Source: DATDAH01 sp963792205
Lineage (GTDB): Bacteria > Actinomycetota > Acidimicrobiia > Acidimicrobiales > DATDAH01
Reading direction: 5' to 3'
Length of the DNA: 64,000 bases
NCBI GenBank assembly: GCA_963792205.1
Contig: CAWBVI010000004.1
Span: forward strand, 1,302,001 to 1,366,000
This document shows, in pieces, positions 24,971 through 33,878 of this stretch. The notes under the pieces were generated by a model. That model did no database searches. It was not told where the DNA came from and saw only the letters and a program-made list of their open reading frames with translations. The translations under genes and the position numbers were made by a program. Position 1 is the first letter of the stretch, and the number at the start of each line of letters is the position of its first letter.

Positions 24971-25641
24971 TGGGGATAGCCGACTTCGAGTACGGGCCGG
25001 ACATCCCGGGCGAGTCCCAGCTCCGCCTCCTCGGCCCGGTCGAGACGAAGCGGATCCTCGTCCTGGGCTGCCGGCGGACCGACGCCATCCTCTCGCTGGC
25101 CCGCAACGACGCGAAGGTGATCGCGGTGGACCACGTGTCCCGGCGGGTCGACCGGGCCCGGGAGGCGTGCGAGAAGGCCGACGTGCGGGTCGAGTTCCAC
25201 CGGACGGACCTCGCCGACCTGGCGTTCCTCCGCGGGGACTCGATCGACGCCGCGCTGTCGGTGTCCTCACTGGCCGAGGTGGAGGACCTCAACCGGGTCT
25301 TCCGCCAGGTCCACCGGGTGCTGGGGGCCAACGCCCCGCTCGCCCTGTCGCTCCCGCACCCCGCGTTCGCCACCCTCGACCCGGACAGCGGTGTGCCGCC
25401 GAGGCTGGCCCGCCGCTACGCCGACCCCGAACCGCTCCCGGCGCGGGCCGACGGGGTGGAGGCCGAGTACCCCCACACGGTCGGTGGCCTCTTCACCAGC
25501 CTGACCCGGGCCAAGTTCCGCCTCGACATCTTCCTCGAGCCCGAGCCCCTGCCCACCCCCAGCCGCAGCAGCCACTGGACCCCGGCGATGACCTGGCTCC
25601 CCGGCACCCTCGTGGTCCGAGCCCGCAAAGAGGGCTCCTGA
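24970..25641 (+). CDS. SAM-dependent class I methyltransferase
   Basis: A 223-residue Rossmann methyltransferase: motif I ILVLGCRRTDAILSLA, acidic strand-2 end VIAVDHVSRRVDRA, then SIDAALSVSSLAEVEDLNRVF for motif IV. The SAM-binding glycine loop is less glycine-rich than usual. Substrate unknown. It is coupled to the SnoaL-like gene and followed after 4 bases by a DinB-like gene, so the three form one operon. Confidence 0.8.
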   Translation: MGIADFEYGPDIPGESQLRLLGPVETKRILVLGCRRTDAILSLARNDAKVIAVDHVSRRVDRAREACEKADVRVEFHRTDLADLAFLRGDSIDAALSVSSLAEVEDLNRVFRQVHRVLGANAPLALSLPHPAFATLDPDSGVPPRLARRYADPEPLPARADGVEAEYPHTVGGLFTSLTRAKFRLDIFLEPEPLPTPSRSSHWTPAMTWLPGTLVVRARKEGS

Positions 25642-25645
25642 CGCG

Positions 25646-26173
25646 ATGGACCGGTGCGAGGCGTGCCGGTTCGACTACTACGGCTTCGCCCGCGCCGAGG
25701 TGGGCCCGCGCCTCACGACCCTGGCCGACGCCCACGCCCTGCGCCTGACCGAGACCCCCGCCGCCCTGCTGCGGGAGCGCCCCGTCGCCGACACCTGGTC
25801 CTGCCTCGAGTACGGCTGCCACGTCCGCGACGTCCTCGCCGTGCAGCGCGGGCGCATCCAGCTCGCGCAGCAGGAGGTCGAGCCCGAGTTCGTGCCCATG
25901 GGGCGGGACGAGCGGGCGGTGGCCGACCGCTACAACGACCAGCAGCCCTCGGTGGCGGCGGACCAGCTCGTTGGTGCCGCCGCGGCGCTCGCCGGACTGC
26001 TCGGATCGCTCGACGACGCCGGCTGGGCCCGCACCGGGTGGTACAGCTACCCCCAGCGCGAGCTACGAGCCGTCGACTGGGTCGCCCGCCACACCGTCCA
26101 CGAGCTGCACCACCACCTCGCCGACGTCGACCGGGTCCTGGCGGCGGTCCTGCAGCCGGGCCCGTCGATTTGA
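25646..26173 (+). CDS. DinB-like domain protein
   Basis: A 175-residue four-helix protein of the DinB/YfiT type. The three metal-binding His positions are suggested by CLEYGCHVRDV and HTVHELHHHLADVDRV. The family includes thiol-dependent S-transferases. A CEACRFDYYG segment at the N-terminus resembles a small zinc knuckle. Last gene of a three-gene operon. Confidence 0.82.
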   Translation: MDRCEACRFDYYGFARAEVGPRLTTLADAHALRLTETPAALLRERPVADTWSCLEYGCHVRDVLAVQRGRIQLAQQEVEPEFVPMGRDERAVADRYNDQQPSVAADQLVGAAAALAGLLGSLDDAGWARTGWYSYPQRELRAVDWVARHTVHELHHHLADVDRVLAAVLQPGPSI

Positions 26174-26472
26174 GACTTTTGACTCATGAAGTGACAGCAA
26201 CGACCTGCCATAGTGACGTCACACGCACCGCAGCCACCGAGAGCATCGGCGCGGCGAACCCGGTCCTTGAGGGGGGACGGCTGCGGTGCGGGTTTCGAAT
26301 GGTGGTGATGCTCGATCCGGGGCCCCGCAGGGGCCCCGGCTTCGCGCCCGGGGCTCAGGAGCCGAGCCGATAGGCGAGGCGACCAATGAGCACAGCGGCC
26401 CTCATCGCCAAGCGCAGCTTGGCGAGCTCTAGGAGGTCCGCGCGACGACGTGCTGCCTATCCGCGCCCTTCC
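26174..26472. other. Structured gene-free stretch, possible non-coding RNA
   Basis: No protein gene is supported in these 299 bases. They contain a palindrome GTGACGTCAC (26213-26222), a perfect 11-base inverted repeat (GCACCGCAGCC at 26225-26235, complement at 26279-26289) enclosing a small hairpin CCGA/TCGG (26237-26249), a perfect 10-base inverted repeat CCGGGGCCCC/GGGGCCCCGG (26317-26339), and copy 2 of the 42-base repeat. The stretch does not carry the conserved cores of tmRNA, RNase P RNA or SRP RNA that I can recognise. Confidence 0.55.
26358..26398 (+). repeat. 42-base intergenic repeat, copy 2
   Basis: Twenty-eight bases identical to 11727-11754, then ATG in place of GGCA, then the identical AGCACAGCGG. 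It lies at the end of the structured stretch downstream of the DinB-like gene. Confidence 0.75.
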
Positions 26473-27849
26473 TCAGCGGCCGGTCCACCACTCGTCGAGG
26501 CGGGCGTAGGCCTCGTCTTCGCTCAGCGGCCCCTCGTCGAGGCGGAGCTCGAGCAACATGGCCAGCGCCTCCCCCACCTCCCGCCCCGGCGCCAGCCCGA
26601 GGTGGGCCATGACCTGGCGGCCGTCGAGGTCGGGGCGAATGGCGCGCAGCTCCTCCTGCTCGGCCAGCTCGGCGATGCGATGCTCGAGGTCGTCCATGCG
26701 CCGGGCGAGCCGCTCGGCCTTGCGGCGGTTGCGCGTGGTGCAGTCGCAGCGGGTGAGCTCGATGAGCCGGTCGAGCTCGTCACCGGCGTCGCGCACGAAG
26801 CGGCGCACGGCGCTGTCGGTCCACCCGTCGCCTTCGCCGTAGCCGTGGAAGCGGAGGTGGAGGCGGACCAGCCGGGTCACGACCTCGACGTCGTCGTTCG
26901 GGTAGCGCAGCGCGGTCATCCGGTCCCGCGCCATGCGGGCGCCGACCACCTCGTGGTGGTGGAACATCACGCCGTTGGCCCCGTAGGAGCGGGTCTTGGG
27001 CTTGCCGATGTCGTGGAGGAGGGCGGCCAGGCGCACCAGCCGGTCGGGCGCGGTGTTGGCCACCACGGCGATGGTGTGGGTCAGGACGTCCTTGTGCTGG
27101 TGGATCGGGTCCTGCTCGAGGCGCATGGCCGGCAGCTCGGGCAGGAACTCCTCGGCCAGCCCGGTGTCGACGAGGAACCGGAGGCCGTCGGAGGGGTCCT
27201 CGACCACCAGCAGCTTGTCGAGCTCGTCGCGGATGCGCTCGGCCGAGACGATGGCCAGGCGGTCGCCCATCCCGGCGACGGCCTGCACCAGCTCGTCGGA
27301 CGGCAGGAGCCGGTAGCCGGCCAGGAAGCGGGCCGCCCGCATCATGCGCAGGGGGTCGTCGCTGAAGGACTCCTCGGGCGCCAGCGGGGTCCGGAGCCGT
27401 CCCGCGGCCAGGTCGGCGGCGCCGTCGTGCGGGTCGATGAGCCGCGGCTCCGGCAGCGCCAGGGCCATGGCGTTGACGGTGAAGTCCCGGCGGGCCAGGT
27501 CCTCCTCGACCTCGGTCGAGAAGGTCACCTCGGGCTTGCGGGACTCGGGCAGGTAGACGTCGGCCCGGTGGGTCGTGACCTCGACCGTCCAGTCGCCGAT
27601 CGCGGCCCCGATCGTGCCGAACCGCTCCCCCTGGGTCCACACCGAGTCGGCCACCGGGGCGAGCAGCGCCTTGATCTCGTCGGGCCGGGCGTCGGTCGTG
27701 AGATCGATGTCGAGATCGCTCAGCTCGCGGCCGACCAGCAGGTCCCGCACGACGCCGCCGACCAGGTAGATGCGCCGGTCGGACGCGACGAAGCGGTCCA
27801 CGACCGGTGCCACCGCCGCCAGCACGGGCTGGAGCCGCTCGGGGATCAC
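26473..27849 (-). CDS. cca: CCA tRNA nucleotidyltransferase
   Basis: A 458-residue class II nucleotidyltransferase. The NT domain has YLVGGVVRDLLVG and the metal-binding DLDID; RRDFTVNAMAL follows; an HD domain carries LLHDIGKPKT. It adds or repairs the CCA end of tRNAs, which the window's tRNA-Ile gene does not encode. The GTG start overlaps the stop of the deacetylase gene (GTGA). In M. tuberculosis pcnA is at the corresponding position near oriC. Confidence 0.95.
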   Translation of the reverse strand: MIPERLQPVLAAVAPVVDRFVASDRRIYLVGGVVRDLLVGRELSDLDIDLTTDARPDEIKALLAPVADSVWTQGERFGTIGAAIGDWTVEVTTHRADVYLPESRKPEVTFSTEVEEDLARRDFTVNAMALALPEPRLIDPHDGAADLAAGRLRTPLAPEESFSDDPLRMMRAARFLAGYRLLPSDELVQAVAGMGDRLAIVSAERIRDELDKLLVVEDPSDGLRFLVDTGLAEEFLPELPAMRLEQDPIHQHKDVLTHTIAVVANTAPDRLVRLAALLHDIGKPKTRSYGANGVMFHHHEVVGARMARDRMTALRYPNDDVEVVTRLVRLHLRFHGYGEGDGWTDSAVRRFVRDAGDELDRLIELTRCDCTTRNRRKAERLARRMDDLEHRIAELAEQEELRAIRPDLDGRQVMAHLGLAPGREVGEALAMLLELRLDEGPLSEDEAYARLDEWWTGR

Positions 27850-28871
27850 CGCGGTCCTTCGTCGGCGACGCGGTGGTGGATCCGGGCGACGCCGGCCAGC
27901 GCCTCGCGGCCGGGGCCGTGCGCGGTCGGGTCCTCGGGGCGGACGTCCTCGTCCACCAGCGCGCCGACGGTCGCCGCCGCGCAGCTGGCGAGGGCGTCGA
28001 GGTCGTAGCCGCCCTCGAGGAACACCAGCCGCCGGCCGGGCGGGGCGAAGGCGAGCAGGTCGCGGATCACGTCGGCGTAGTCACCCGCCGTCAGGCCGAG
28101 GTCGGTGATCGGGTCGCGACGGTGGGCGTCGAAGCCGGCCGAGAGCAGCAGCCAGGTCGGGGCGAAGGACTCGACGACCGCAGCCAGGACCCCCTCGATC
28201 CCCGCCCGGTAGACGTCGCCGGTGGTGCCCGGGGGCAGGGGGAAGTTGACCGTCGTGCCCCTCGCCCCGGGCGCGCCGACCTCCTCGGCCGCCCCCGTCC
28301 CCGGATAGAGCGGGTGCTGGTGGAACGAGACGTACAGCACGCGGGGATCGGCCCAGAAGAGGTCCTGGGTGCCGTTGCCGTGATGGGCGTCGACGTCGAC
28401 GATCAGCACCCGCTCGCCCCGGTCGGCCAGGTGGGTGGCGGCGATGGCCACGTTGTTCAGCAGGCAGAAGCCCATGGCCCGGTCGGCGGTGGCGTGGTGG
28501 CCCGGCGGGCGCACGGCGCAGAACGCGGCGTCGGCCTCACCCCGCTCGAGTCGCTCGACGGCATCGATCCCCGCCCCGGCGGCCAGCAGGGCCACGTCCC
28601 ACGAGGCGGGGCCCATCCGCGTGTCGGCGTCGACGTGGCCCCCGCCCGCCCGGGCCAAGGCCTCGAGGCGGTGGAGGTGGGCCGCGGGGTGGACCGCTTC
28701 GAGCTCCGCGCGGCTGGCGGCTCGGGGCTCGAACGGGACGACGGCCTCGTCGAGGCCACTGCGGCGGAGCCCGTCGAGCACCGCGCCGAGGCGCGCCGGG
28801 CGCTCCGGGTGGCCCGGCCCCGTGTCGTGGTCGCCGAAGCGAGGATGGGTGGCGAGCAGGACGGAGGCCAC
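27846..28871 (-). CDS. Histone deacetylase-family amidohydrolase
   Basis: A 341-residue arginase/HDAC-fold deacetylase with every key element: HPERPARL, RPPGHHATADRAMGFCLLNN (catalytic His pair), IVDVDAHHGNGT (zinc Asp and His), SAGFDAHRRDP (second zinc Asp), LEGGYDLDAL. Bacterial members remove acetyl groups from polyamines, acetoin-related or protein substrates. GTG 28871 starts the conserved region. Coupled to cca by a 4-base overlap; upstream, it faces the GNAT acetyltransferase gene. Confidence 0.93.
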   Translation of the reverse strand: MASVLLATHPRFGDHDTGPGHPERPARLGAVLDGLRRSGLDEAVVPFEPRAASRAELEAVHPAAHLHRLEALARAGGGHVDADTRMGPASWDVALLAAGAGIDAVERLERGEADAAFCAVRPPGHHATADRAMGFCLLNNVAIAATHLADRGERVLIVDVDAHHGNGTQDLFWADPRVLYVSFHQHPLYPGTGAAEEVGAPGARGTTVNFPLPPGTTGDVYRAGIEGVLAAVVESFAPTWLLLSAGFDAHRRDPITDLGLTAGDYADVIRDLLAFAPPGRRLVFLEGGYDLDALASCAAATVGALVDEDVRPEDPTAHGPGREALAGVARIHHRVADEGPR

Positions 28872-28931
28872 GCCCTGACGGTAGCGACCTGCCCCGGAGA
28901 GGCCGGGGTGCTTCCCGTATCCTCGGCGCCG

Positions 28932-29014
28932 ATGACCACGGCTGCGCGCCACCGCGCCCTGCGGGTGGCTCCGGCCCGATGACCACGGCCGCGCGCCACC
29001 GCGCTCTGCGCGTG
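28932..29014 (+). repeat. Tandem duplication of the GNAT gene 5' end
   Basis: Bases 28932-28967 and 28979-29014 match at 33 of 36 positions, with a 47-base period. Copy 1 begins with ATG and encodes a 16-residue peptide starting MTTAARHRALRV; its TGA (28980-28982) overlaps the ATG (28979-28981) of the full GNAT gene. Because 47 is not a multiple of three, copy 1 is in a different frame. Confidence 0.8.
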
Positions 29015-29671
29015 CGACCGTGGCCGGTCGACCCGACCATCGCGCACCTCGTGCCCTACGCCAGCCGCCGGCTGAGCGTCGACGCCCTCCGCCGGGTCCT
29101 CACCGACCTGGCCGACGCCGGCTACCAGCGGGCCCGGACCGCGGCGCTCAGCCCCGACGAACAGGTGCCCTTCCTGGCCGTGGGCTTCGCCGTCGACGAG
29201 CACCTCCACCTGCTCGCCCACGACCTCGAGCACGTCGATCCCGTGGCCCGGCCCTCGCCCATCCGGCGGGGCGGCCGGCGGGACCGCCCGGCGATCCTGG
29301 CCGTCGACGCCCTCGCCTTCGCCCCGCCGTGGCGACTCGATGCCGGCGGGCTGCGGGACGCCCAGCTCGCCACGCCCTCCTCACGCCTCCGGGTCACCGC
29401 GCCGGGCCGGACCGTGGTGGGCTACGCCGTCTCCGGCCGGGCGGGCAGCCGGGGCTACCTCCAGCGGGTCGCGGTGCACCCCGAGCACGCCAACCAGGGC
29501 CTCGGGCGGGACCTCGTGCTCGACGCGCTCGCGTGGCTCCGCCGCCGGGGCGCCCGCCGGGCCCTGGTGAACACCCAGGAGCACAACACCGCCGCGCTCC
29601 ACCTCTACGAAGCACTCGGTTTCCGGACCGAACCGGACGGTCTCGACGTGCTCGGGGCTCCGCTCCGTTGA
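28979..29671 (+). CDS. GNAT-family N-acetyltransferase
   Basis: A 230-residue protein. The C-terminal half is a GNAT domain: GYLQRVAVHPEHANQGLGRD (acetyl-CoA-binding Q/RxxGxG/A region) and NTQEHNTAALHLYEALGF. The N-terminal 90 residues are unassigned. ATG 28979 is the second copy of a duplicated 5' end; the stop overlaps the TTG of the DUF6049 gene. Substrate unknown. Confidence 0.87.
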   Translation: MTTAARHRALRVRPWPVDPTIAHLVPYASRRLSVDALRRVLTDLADAGYQRARTAALSPDEQVPFLAVGFAVDEHLHLLAHDLEHVDPVARPSPIRRGGRRDRPAILAVDALAFAPPWRLDAGGLRDAQLATPSSRLRVTAPGRTVVGYAVSGRAGSRGYLQRVAVHPEHANQGLGRDLVLDALAWLRRRGARRALVNTQEHNTAALHLYEALGFRTEPDGLDVLGAPLR

Positions 29672-31686
29672 CGCGCCGGCGCCTCCGACGCGCTGCGTTG
29701 GTCCTCGCCGCCCTGGCACCCACCGTCCTCGGAGCGGGGGGGTCGGCGACCGCGCAGACCCCGCCGGGTCCGGTCCCCCGCCTCGTGGGCCAGAGCCCCT
29801 GGGTCGCCGACGACCAGCCGTTCACCCTCGCGTTCACCTACGCCGGGGGTTTGCCGGAAGGCGGCAGCGTCGAGCTCACCCTCTACGGCGCCGTCACCTC
29901 CCGCGAGACGATCGTCCGGGGCGCCGCCGACCCGACCCTCCTCGGGGACATCCGCGACGCGCTCTCGGTTCCCGCCACGATCGTCCCGCCCCGGCGGGAC
30001 GGCGTGTCCCGCATCCGTCTCGCGACCGACGGCACCGACTTCGGCCTCCCCGTCGCCGACCCGGGCGTCTACCCGCTCACCGTCGCCGTCGCCGACGCCG
30101 ACGGCACCACGGGGCGGTCCATGCTGACCTTCGTCGTCCGCCCGCCCGACGACGCGGCCACCACTCCCCTACGGGTGTCGGTCGTGCTGCCCCTCCATGC
30201 CGCCCCGTCGCTCGAACCCGACGGCACGTCCGACCTGGGCGGACGCCCCCGGCGGATCCTCGATGTCCGCAGCGGGATCCTCGAACGCCACGACGACGTC
30301 CCCGTCACGGTGGCCGCCACCCCCGAGCTCCTCGATGCCGCCGCTCGCGAGGAACCCGCCCTGCTGAACCGGGTCCGCGCCGCGGTGGCCTCGCGCCACG
30401 TGGTCACCGGGCCCTACGTGCGCCTCGACCTGGCGGCGTTCGCCGGCGTGAGCGACCTCGGCGACGCCCTCGTCGACCAGTTCGAGGCCGGCAACCGGAC
30501 CCTGCGTCGCCTGCTGCGGCGCCCGGCGGACGCCCGGACCTGGGTGGGCGCCGGCAACCCGACCACGCCGGCCCTCGACGCGTTGGCCCAGGCCGGGTTC
30601 GACCGGGCGCTGTTCCGCGAGGAGTCGGTCTCCGGATCCGCGACGACCGACGAGCCGCTGGTCGTGACCGGAGCGACCGGCGTGACGATGGATGCCGTGC
30701 TGGCCGATTCGGCGCTGCGCGCCTACGTCAACGGGACCTCGGACCCGGTGCTCATGGCCCACCGCACGATCGCCGACCTCGCCCTGCAGGCGGCACCGCC
30801 CGACGATGGCGGAGTGGGCGTCGAGGACACCAACGCCGGGGTCGTGGTCGAGCTGCCGGCCAACCGTCCCCTGCCCGCCGCCTACCTGGACACCCTGCTC
30901 GCCGGCCTGGCCCGACGGGGCCCGCTCCGGCCCGTGAGCCTGGCCGCCCTCTTCGACGAGAACCTGCTCGGGAGCCCCGGGATCGAGCCCGGCCCCGTCG
31001 TCGAGGGCATCCCCCTGGCCGGCCAGGACCTCACGGCCTACGGGACGAACCTCGTCGCGACCCAGGCCACCGTCGACGGCTACACGAGCTTCGCGGGCGG
31101 CGCCGACCCCTTCGGCGAGGACCTGCGGCGGCGCCTGCTCGTGTCCGGGTCCATCGACCTCACCGAGAACCAACGGGGCGCCTACCTCCGAGCGGTGAGC
31201 GAGGACATCCAGGCCCGCACCGCCGGGGTGCGCATCACCGACGACGAGACCGTGACCCTCACGTCCCGCGAGGGGGACATCCCGATCACCCTCTTCAACG
31301 AGACGGGCGGCCCGGTGCAGGTCGAGCTGACCTTCGACAGCGACAACAAGCTGGACTTCCCCGACGGTGCCACCCAGCGCCTGCGCCTGGCCGAGGGACC
31401 CAACCGCGTGCAGGTGCCCGTCGAGGCCCGGGCCAGCGGGTCGTTCCCCCTGCGCATCACCGCCACGTCGCCCGACGGCGTGCTCACCGTCGGCCGCGCC
31501 CAGATCACGGTGCGATCGACGGCGTTCTCCGGGGTCGGCCTCGTCCTGTCCATCGGTGCGCTGCTGGTGCTGGTCGTCTGGTGGGCGCGGCACTGGCGCA
31601 CCGCTCGCCGCAACCGTCGACTGGTCGATCCCGACGACCTGGAGCGGGTCGGGAGCGGTAACGCGGAGGTCCCGGCCCCGGTCTGA
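29668..31686 (+). CDS. DUF6049-type envelope protein
   Basis: A 672-residue protein: signal peptide ending near GSATAQT, a large extracytoplasmic region, one membrane helix near the C-terminus (VGLVLSIGALLVLVVWWARH) and a short basic cytoplasmic tail. Size, topology and place between cca and the sigM-like gene match Rv3909 (DUF6049). No start other than TTG 29668 gives the signal peptide; it overlaps the GNAT stop. The usual next gene, murJ, is missing here. Function unknown, probably envelope assembly. Confidence 0.82.
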   Translation: MTRRRLRRAALVLAALAPTVLGAGGSATAQTPPGPVPRLVGQSPWVADDQPFTLAFTYAGGLPEGGSVELTLYGAVTSRETIVRGAADPTLLGDIRDALSVPATIVPPRRDGVSRIRLATDGTDFGLPVADPGVYPLTVAVADADGTTGRSMLTFVVRPPDDAATTPLRVSVVLPLHAAPSLEPDGTSDLGGRPRRILDVRSGILERHDDVPVTVAATPELLDAAAREEPALLNRVRAAVASRHVVTGPYVRLDLAAFAGVSDLGDALVDQFEAGNRTLRRLLRRPADARTWVGAGNPTTPALDALAQAGFDRALFREESVSGSATTDEPLVVTGATGVTMDAVLADSALRAYVNGTSDPVLMAHRTIADLALQAAPPDDGGVGVEDTNAGVVVELPANRPLPAAYLDTLLAGLARRGPLRPVSLAALFDENLLGSPGIEPGPVVEGIPLAGQDLTAYGTNLVATQATVDGYTSFAGGADPFGEDLRRRLLVSGSIDLTENQRGAYLRAVSEDIQARTAGVRITDDETVTLTSREGDIPITLFNETGGPVQVELTFDSDNKLDFPDGATQRLRLAEGPNRVQVPVEARASGSFPLRITATSPDGVLTVGRAQITVRSTAFSGVGLVLSIGALLVLVVWWARHWRTARRNRRLVDPDDLERVGSGNAEVPAPV

Positions 31687-31750
31687 CCGAACGGCCGAGA
31701 ACTACGCTCGCCCGCGCACCCGACCTCGACCGAAGAGAGCCCCGAGCCCC

Positions 31751-32590
31751 ATGGCCGTCCGCATCGTCACCGACAGCGCCTGCGACCTCTCCCAGGAGCT
31801 CGTCGACCAGCACGGCATCGAGGTCGTGCCCCTCTCCATCCGCTTCGGCGCCGACGAGTTCGTCGACCGCACCGAGCTGAGCGTGGACGACTTCTATGCC
31901 CGCATGGCGGCCTCCGATGCCCTACCGGAGACCGCGGCCCCCTCCCCCGGCGCGTTCGAGCAGGCGTTCCGGGCCCTCGGTGGCGCCGGCGACGAGGTGG
32001 TGTCCATCAACCTGTCCGCCGCCCTCTCGGCCACGATGCAGTCGGCGGCCACGGCGGCGAAGGCCCTCGAGGGCGAGGTGGCGGTCACCGTGCTCGACTC
32101 CAAGGCCCTCACCTTGGGCCTCGGCAACATCGTCGTGGCCGCCGCGGAGGCGGCCAAGGGGGGCGCCTCGGTCGCCGACGTCGTCGCCCTCGTCGAGTCC
32201 CTCTCCGAGCGCACCCGCATGTGGGGCACCCTCGACACCCTCGACAACCTCGTCAAGGGCGGGCGGGTCGGCAAGGCCCAAGCCCTGGTGGGCAGCGTCC
32301 TGTCGATCAAGCCGGTGCTCGACATGAGCAGCGGCGAGGTCCACGAGGCGGCCAAGCCCCGCACCCGCAAGAAGGCGCTGCTGTGGCTTCGGGACAAGGT
32401 CGTCGAGCACGGTGAGGTCGACAACCTCTGGGTGATGGAAGGTCACGCCGAGGAGGACGCCAAGGACCTGGTCGAGCTCCTGGCGGCCGAGTACGACGCC
32501 GCCGCCATCGGGACCGGCCGGATCGGCCCCGTGATCGGCACCCACGGCGGCCCCGGCGTCCTGGGCGTCTGCTTCTGGATCAGGCAGTAG
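31751..32590 (+). CDS. DegV-family fatty-acid-binding protein
   Basis: A 279-residue DegV/EDD protein: RIVTDSACDLSQELV start, VSINLSAALSATMQSA and VTVLDSKALTLGLG in the middle, and GTHGGPGVLGVCFW at the end. Family members bind a fatty acid and act as FakB-type subunits for a fatty-acid kinase (FakA) where one exists. No fakA-like gene is in the window. ATG follows the DUF6049 stop by 64 bases. Confidence 0.93.
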   Translation: MAVRIVTDSACDLSQELVDQHGIEVVPLSIRFGADEFVDRTELSVDDFYARMAASDALPETAAPSPGAFEQAFRALGGAGDEVVSINLSAALSATMQSAATAAKALEGEVAVTVLDSKALTLGLGNIVVAAAEAAKGGASVADVVALVESLSERTRMWGTLDTLDNLVKGGRVGKAQALVGSVLSIKPVLDMSSGEVHEAAKPRTRKKALLWLRDKVVEHGEVDNLWVMEGHAEEDAKDLVELLAAEYDAAAIGTGRIGPVIGTHGGPGVLGVCFWIRQ

Positions 32591-32594
32591 CCCG

Positions 32595-33785
32595 TCAGGC
32601 GCTGGCGCGGCGCTCGCAGCCCGTGCTGGTGTCGCTGCCGCCCCGGCCGTTGCAGGTGTCGTTCTGGGGGCCGGCGTACAGCTCGTCCGGGCCGGCGCCG
32701 CCGTCGAGGACGTCCGCCCCCGGGCCGCCGTAGACGTCGTCCGCACCGTCGCCGGCCAGCAGGCGGTCGTTGCCCGCCCCGCCCTCGAGGCGGTCGTTGC
32801 CCGTACGGCCGTACACCCGGTCGTTGCCCGCGCCACCCACGGCGCGGTCGCTGCCCGCTCCGAGGTCGATCCGGTCGTCGCCGCCGCCTCCGCAGACGAT
32901 GTCGGCCCCGCCGCCCGAGTTGATCGTGTCCGCGAGGGGCCTGCCCAGGACCACGTCGGCACCCGCCGTCGGGTGCTCACCCTCGTTGAGGTCCACGGTC
33001 ACGGCTCGTCCCGCACACGCCAGATCGGGGGGGCCGTAGAGCGCCTGGGCCCCGTTGACGTCGTCCTGCGCCAGCGTCCGGTCGATGCCGACGATCACGC
33101 TGCACATGATCGGGCGCGAGGAGCTCGACTGCAGCGGGCACTGGCCCGGGAGAGCGTGCTTGAGCCCGAGGACGTGACCGAGCTCGTGCAGGACGATGCT
33201 CTCGAGGTCGACCCCGGAGCCGGTGGTGCTCCATCGCTCGGCGTCGTCGAGGTGCAGGTCGCCGGCGGCCGACGCGCCGTTGGGCGGCGGGTAGAAGGCG
33301 TGGGCGGCCACACCGTTGGGGCCGTCGAAGTTCTGGTCGAACGCTCCCCCGCCGTGGTCACCCGCGCCGAAGACGATGCGGATGTCGGGGGTGGTGCACC
33401 CCGGCGCGTTGAACGCCATGCCGCAGTCGGCCACCTTCCTGAACGTGAGTGGCGTGACCGAGGCCCACGACGCGAACGCCGACGCCACCGCGCTCTGTTG
33501 GGACGCCAGCGAGACGTCCCCGGTGCGGTTGACGAAGCCGTAGCTGATGTGGGTGTCGGACCACTTCGTGCCGCTGGTGACGTACTCCTGGCCTGCTCCG
33601 CCCGCCCAGAGCCCCCCGTCGTCGACCGGGGTGTCCCCCTCCAGGTCGACGTTTCCCGCGGCCAGCGGCGCCACGGGCGAGGCCGCAGCGGGCGCCTCGA
33701 CCGAGCTCGGAGCCGCGACGACGGCGAGGCCCGCCAGGACCATGAGCGCCGCACCCGCGACCATCCAACGCGCTTCCGCCGTCAC
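32595..33785 (-). CDS. Secreted matrixin metalloprotease with RTX-like calcium repeats
   Basis: A 396-residue secreted protein: signal peptide (MVAGAALMVLAGLAVVAA), catalytic domain with the zinc motif HELGHVLGLKH (HExxHxxGxxH) near residue 200, and a C-terminal run of GGxGxD-type nonapeptides (GGAGNDRVYG, GGAGNDRLLAG) that bind calcium. Such enzymes are exported and degrade extracellular protein. GTG 33785 is used, although an ATG at 33764 would also leave a signal peptide. It lies opposite to its neighbours, in the slot where murJ is expected. Confidence 0.88.
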   Translation of the reverse strand: MTAEARWMVAGAALMVLAGLAVVAAPSSVEAPAAASPVAPLAAGNVDLEGDTPVDDGGLWAGGAGQEYVTSGTKWSDTHISYGFVNRTGDVSLASQQSAVASAFASWASVTPLTFRKVADCGMAFNAPGCTTPDIRIVFGAGDHGGGAFDQNFDGPNGVAAHAFYPPPNGASAAGDLHLDDAERWSTTGSGVDLESIVLHELGHVLGLKHALPGQCPLQSSSSRPIMCSVIVGIDRTLAQDDVNGAQALYGPPDLACAGRAVTVDLNEGEHPTAGADVVLGRPLADTINSGGGADIVCGGGGDDRIDLGAGSDRAVGGAGNDRVYGRTGNDRLEGGAGNDRLLAGDGADDVYGGPGADVLDGGAGPDELYAGPQNDTCNGRGGSDTSTGCERRASA

Positions 33786-33878
33786 CCGCGGTGCTTCGAC
33801 GTCTCCGGCGGCCTCCTTGAGTAGGCCAAATGGCCTGTTCGGAGCGCCGGCGCGGCCCGGGGGTAGCGTTGGGGTGCC

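Noticed and set aside
26179..26214. Plus-strand sigma-70-like promoter TTGACT … CATAGT before the structured spacer
   Set aside because: The spacing between the hexamers is 24 bases, well outside the functional range.
26174..26472. tmRNA, RNase P RNA, SRP RNA or 6C RNA in the structured spacer
   Set aside because: None of the conserved cores I know is present; only one run of six C/G bases fits 6C RNA, which needs two.
26386..28008. Plus-strand open frame starting MSTAALIAKRS across the cca gene
   Set aside because: Beyond the first 30 codons it is simply antisense to cca; its ATG is the variable part of the 42-base repeat.
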